Assembly: GCA_028710485.1 (NCBI GenBank)
Contig: JAQTTZ010000006.1
Location: 24,949-88,948, forward strand
Source of the DNA: Bacteriovorax sp.
Lineage (GTDB): Bacteria; Bdellovibrionota; Bacteriovoracia; Bacteriovoracales; Bacteriovoracaceae
DNA: 64,000 bases
Direction: 5' to 3'
The notes under the pieces were generated by a model. It ran no database searches, was not told where the DNA came from, and saw nothing but the letters and a program-made list of their open reading frames with translations. Below, one piece after another: positions 63,665 through 64,000 of the stretch (the first letter of the stretch is position 1; every line of letters begins with the position of its first letter). A program made the translations under genes and the position numbers.

Positions 63665-63740
63665 GTGGCTGTAGTTCAGTCGGTAGAGCACTAGATTGTG
63701 ATTCTAGGTGTCGTGGGTTCGAGCCCCATCAGCCACCCCA
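63665..63740 (+). tRNA. tRNA-His (anticodon GTG)
   Basis: The acceptor stem GTGGCTG pairs with CAGCCAC. The anticodon stem CTAGA/TCTAG encloses the loop TTGTGAT with anticodon GTG. The T-arm GTGGGTTCGAGCCCCA (with the invariant TTCGA) is present and CCA is encoded. G at 63664 is the G-1 that pairs with the C73 discriminator, typical of tRNA-His. Confidence 0.95.
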
Positions 63741-63805
63741 TTTTTCCGCAAGGATGATGGCGACTAAAAGTTTAAAATTCATCAAATTCAGAAACTTAAA
63801 AAAAT

Positions 63806-63834
63806 GAGAATACGATTAGTTATTCTCTTTTTTT
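63806..63834. terminator. Bidirectional hairpin terminator
   Basis: GAGAATA and TATTCTC form a 7-bp stem with an 8-nt loop, flanked by a run of A on the left and T on the right. It serves the tRNA on the plus strand and the partial gene on the minus strand. Confidence 0.75.
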
Positions 63835-63863
63835 ATTCGAGCATTACAGAACATTTCATATCA

Positions 63864-64000
63864 TTACAGATACAACCCAAATCCGCATTTACCCGCATTA
63901 AATCCATCCAAAAAATTTTCTAGTCGTTTCTGACAATCAAAAATCCAACCAAATTTCTTTTTTACTTTTTCGTCTCTTGCATTCTTGCCAAAATTTAGTC
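63864..64000 (-). CDS. C-terminal end of a partial gene entering from the right edge
   Basis: An open minus-strand frame of 45 codons runs from the window edge to a TAA. The residues (NFGKNARDEKVKKKF, then a DCQKRLENFLDGFNAG stretch, ending GFGLYL) look like a protein tail rather than random sequence, and a bidirectional terminator lies 30 bp beyond the stop. Too short to identify. The call rests on composition and context only. Confidence 0.4.
   Translation of the reverse strand, partial: LNFGKNARDEKVKKKFGWIFDCQKRLENFLDGFNAGKCGFGLYL

Overview
This window is a gene-dense chromosomal segment of a low-GC, AT-biased Gram-negative bacterium. The gene style is signal peptides, lipoprotein signals, outer-membrane-like secreted proteins, strong AAGGA/GGAG ribosome sites and frequent 1-4 nt stop/start overlaps. 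The mix (Suv3-like helicase, long PrkA kinase, FecR protein, DtxR regulator, ParAB, many lineage-specific secreted proteins) is compatible with the Bdellovibrionota (Bacteriovorax-like). That assignment is an inference from gene style, not a demonstrated placement. There is no rRNA, CRISPR array, IS element or prophage. One tRNA-His lies near the right end. No gene-free stretch exceeds about 240 bases.

Layout. 1-9.3 kb: a truncated Suv3-like RNA helicase, a secreted M28 aminopeptidase, a nitronate-monooxygenase-like flavoprotein with an overlapping MFS exporter, two unknown proteins and a DUF900-type lipoprotein hydrolase. 9.3-20.3 kb: M3 oligopeptidase, a DtxR-type regulator with an overlapping secreted protein, an alanine-rich secreted protein, a polyprenol-phosphate glycosyltransferase, rpiB, ahcY, an APH-fold kinase and a THUMP-type RNA methyltransferase. 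20.4-23.6 kb: three tandem secreted proteins of unknown function. 23.7-33.3 kb: a PD-(D/E)xK-like protein, acyl-CoA dehydrogenase, three RNA-methyltransferase-type enzymes, gpmI-pfkA and a stand-alone ComM N-terminal domain. 33.4-43 kb: aspA, a FecR protein, glutamate dehydrogenase, ParAB, a phytase-like lipoprotein and MscL. 43-52 kb: rhodanese, nadA plus cysteine desulfurase (quinolinate synthesis with a likely Fe-S supply), lipoproteins, an FGE-like protein, PrkA and an RluA-type pseudouridine synthase.

The most unusual part is 52.0-60.0 kb, a divergent six-gene locus that looks like an undescribed small-molecule or modification pathway. One arm, on the minus strand, encodes a B12-binding radical-SAM protein fused to a methyltransferase, a sulfotransferase, a rubrerythrin-like protein that has lost most diiron ligands, and a GyrB-type ATPase module fused to a methyltransferase in place of TOPRIM. 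The plus-strand arm encodes a second sulfotransferase translationally coupled to a DDAH/amidinotransferase-fold enzyme. The two methyltransferase domains resemble each other. The arms share a 107-bp intergenic region with an inverted repeat.

The right end (60-64 kb) holds a secreted tyrosine/dual-specificity-type phosphatase, a MerR-ArsI-ArsC metalloid/thiophilic-metal operon with a mer-like operator and an apparently leaderless first gene, a HAD phosphatase, a beta-barrel-like protein, tRNA-His and the tail of one further gene. Gene coordinates use the start I judged best from Shine-Dalgarno position and family alignment by eye. No database search was possible.
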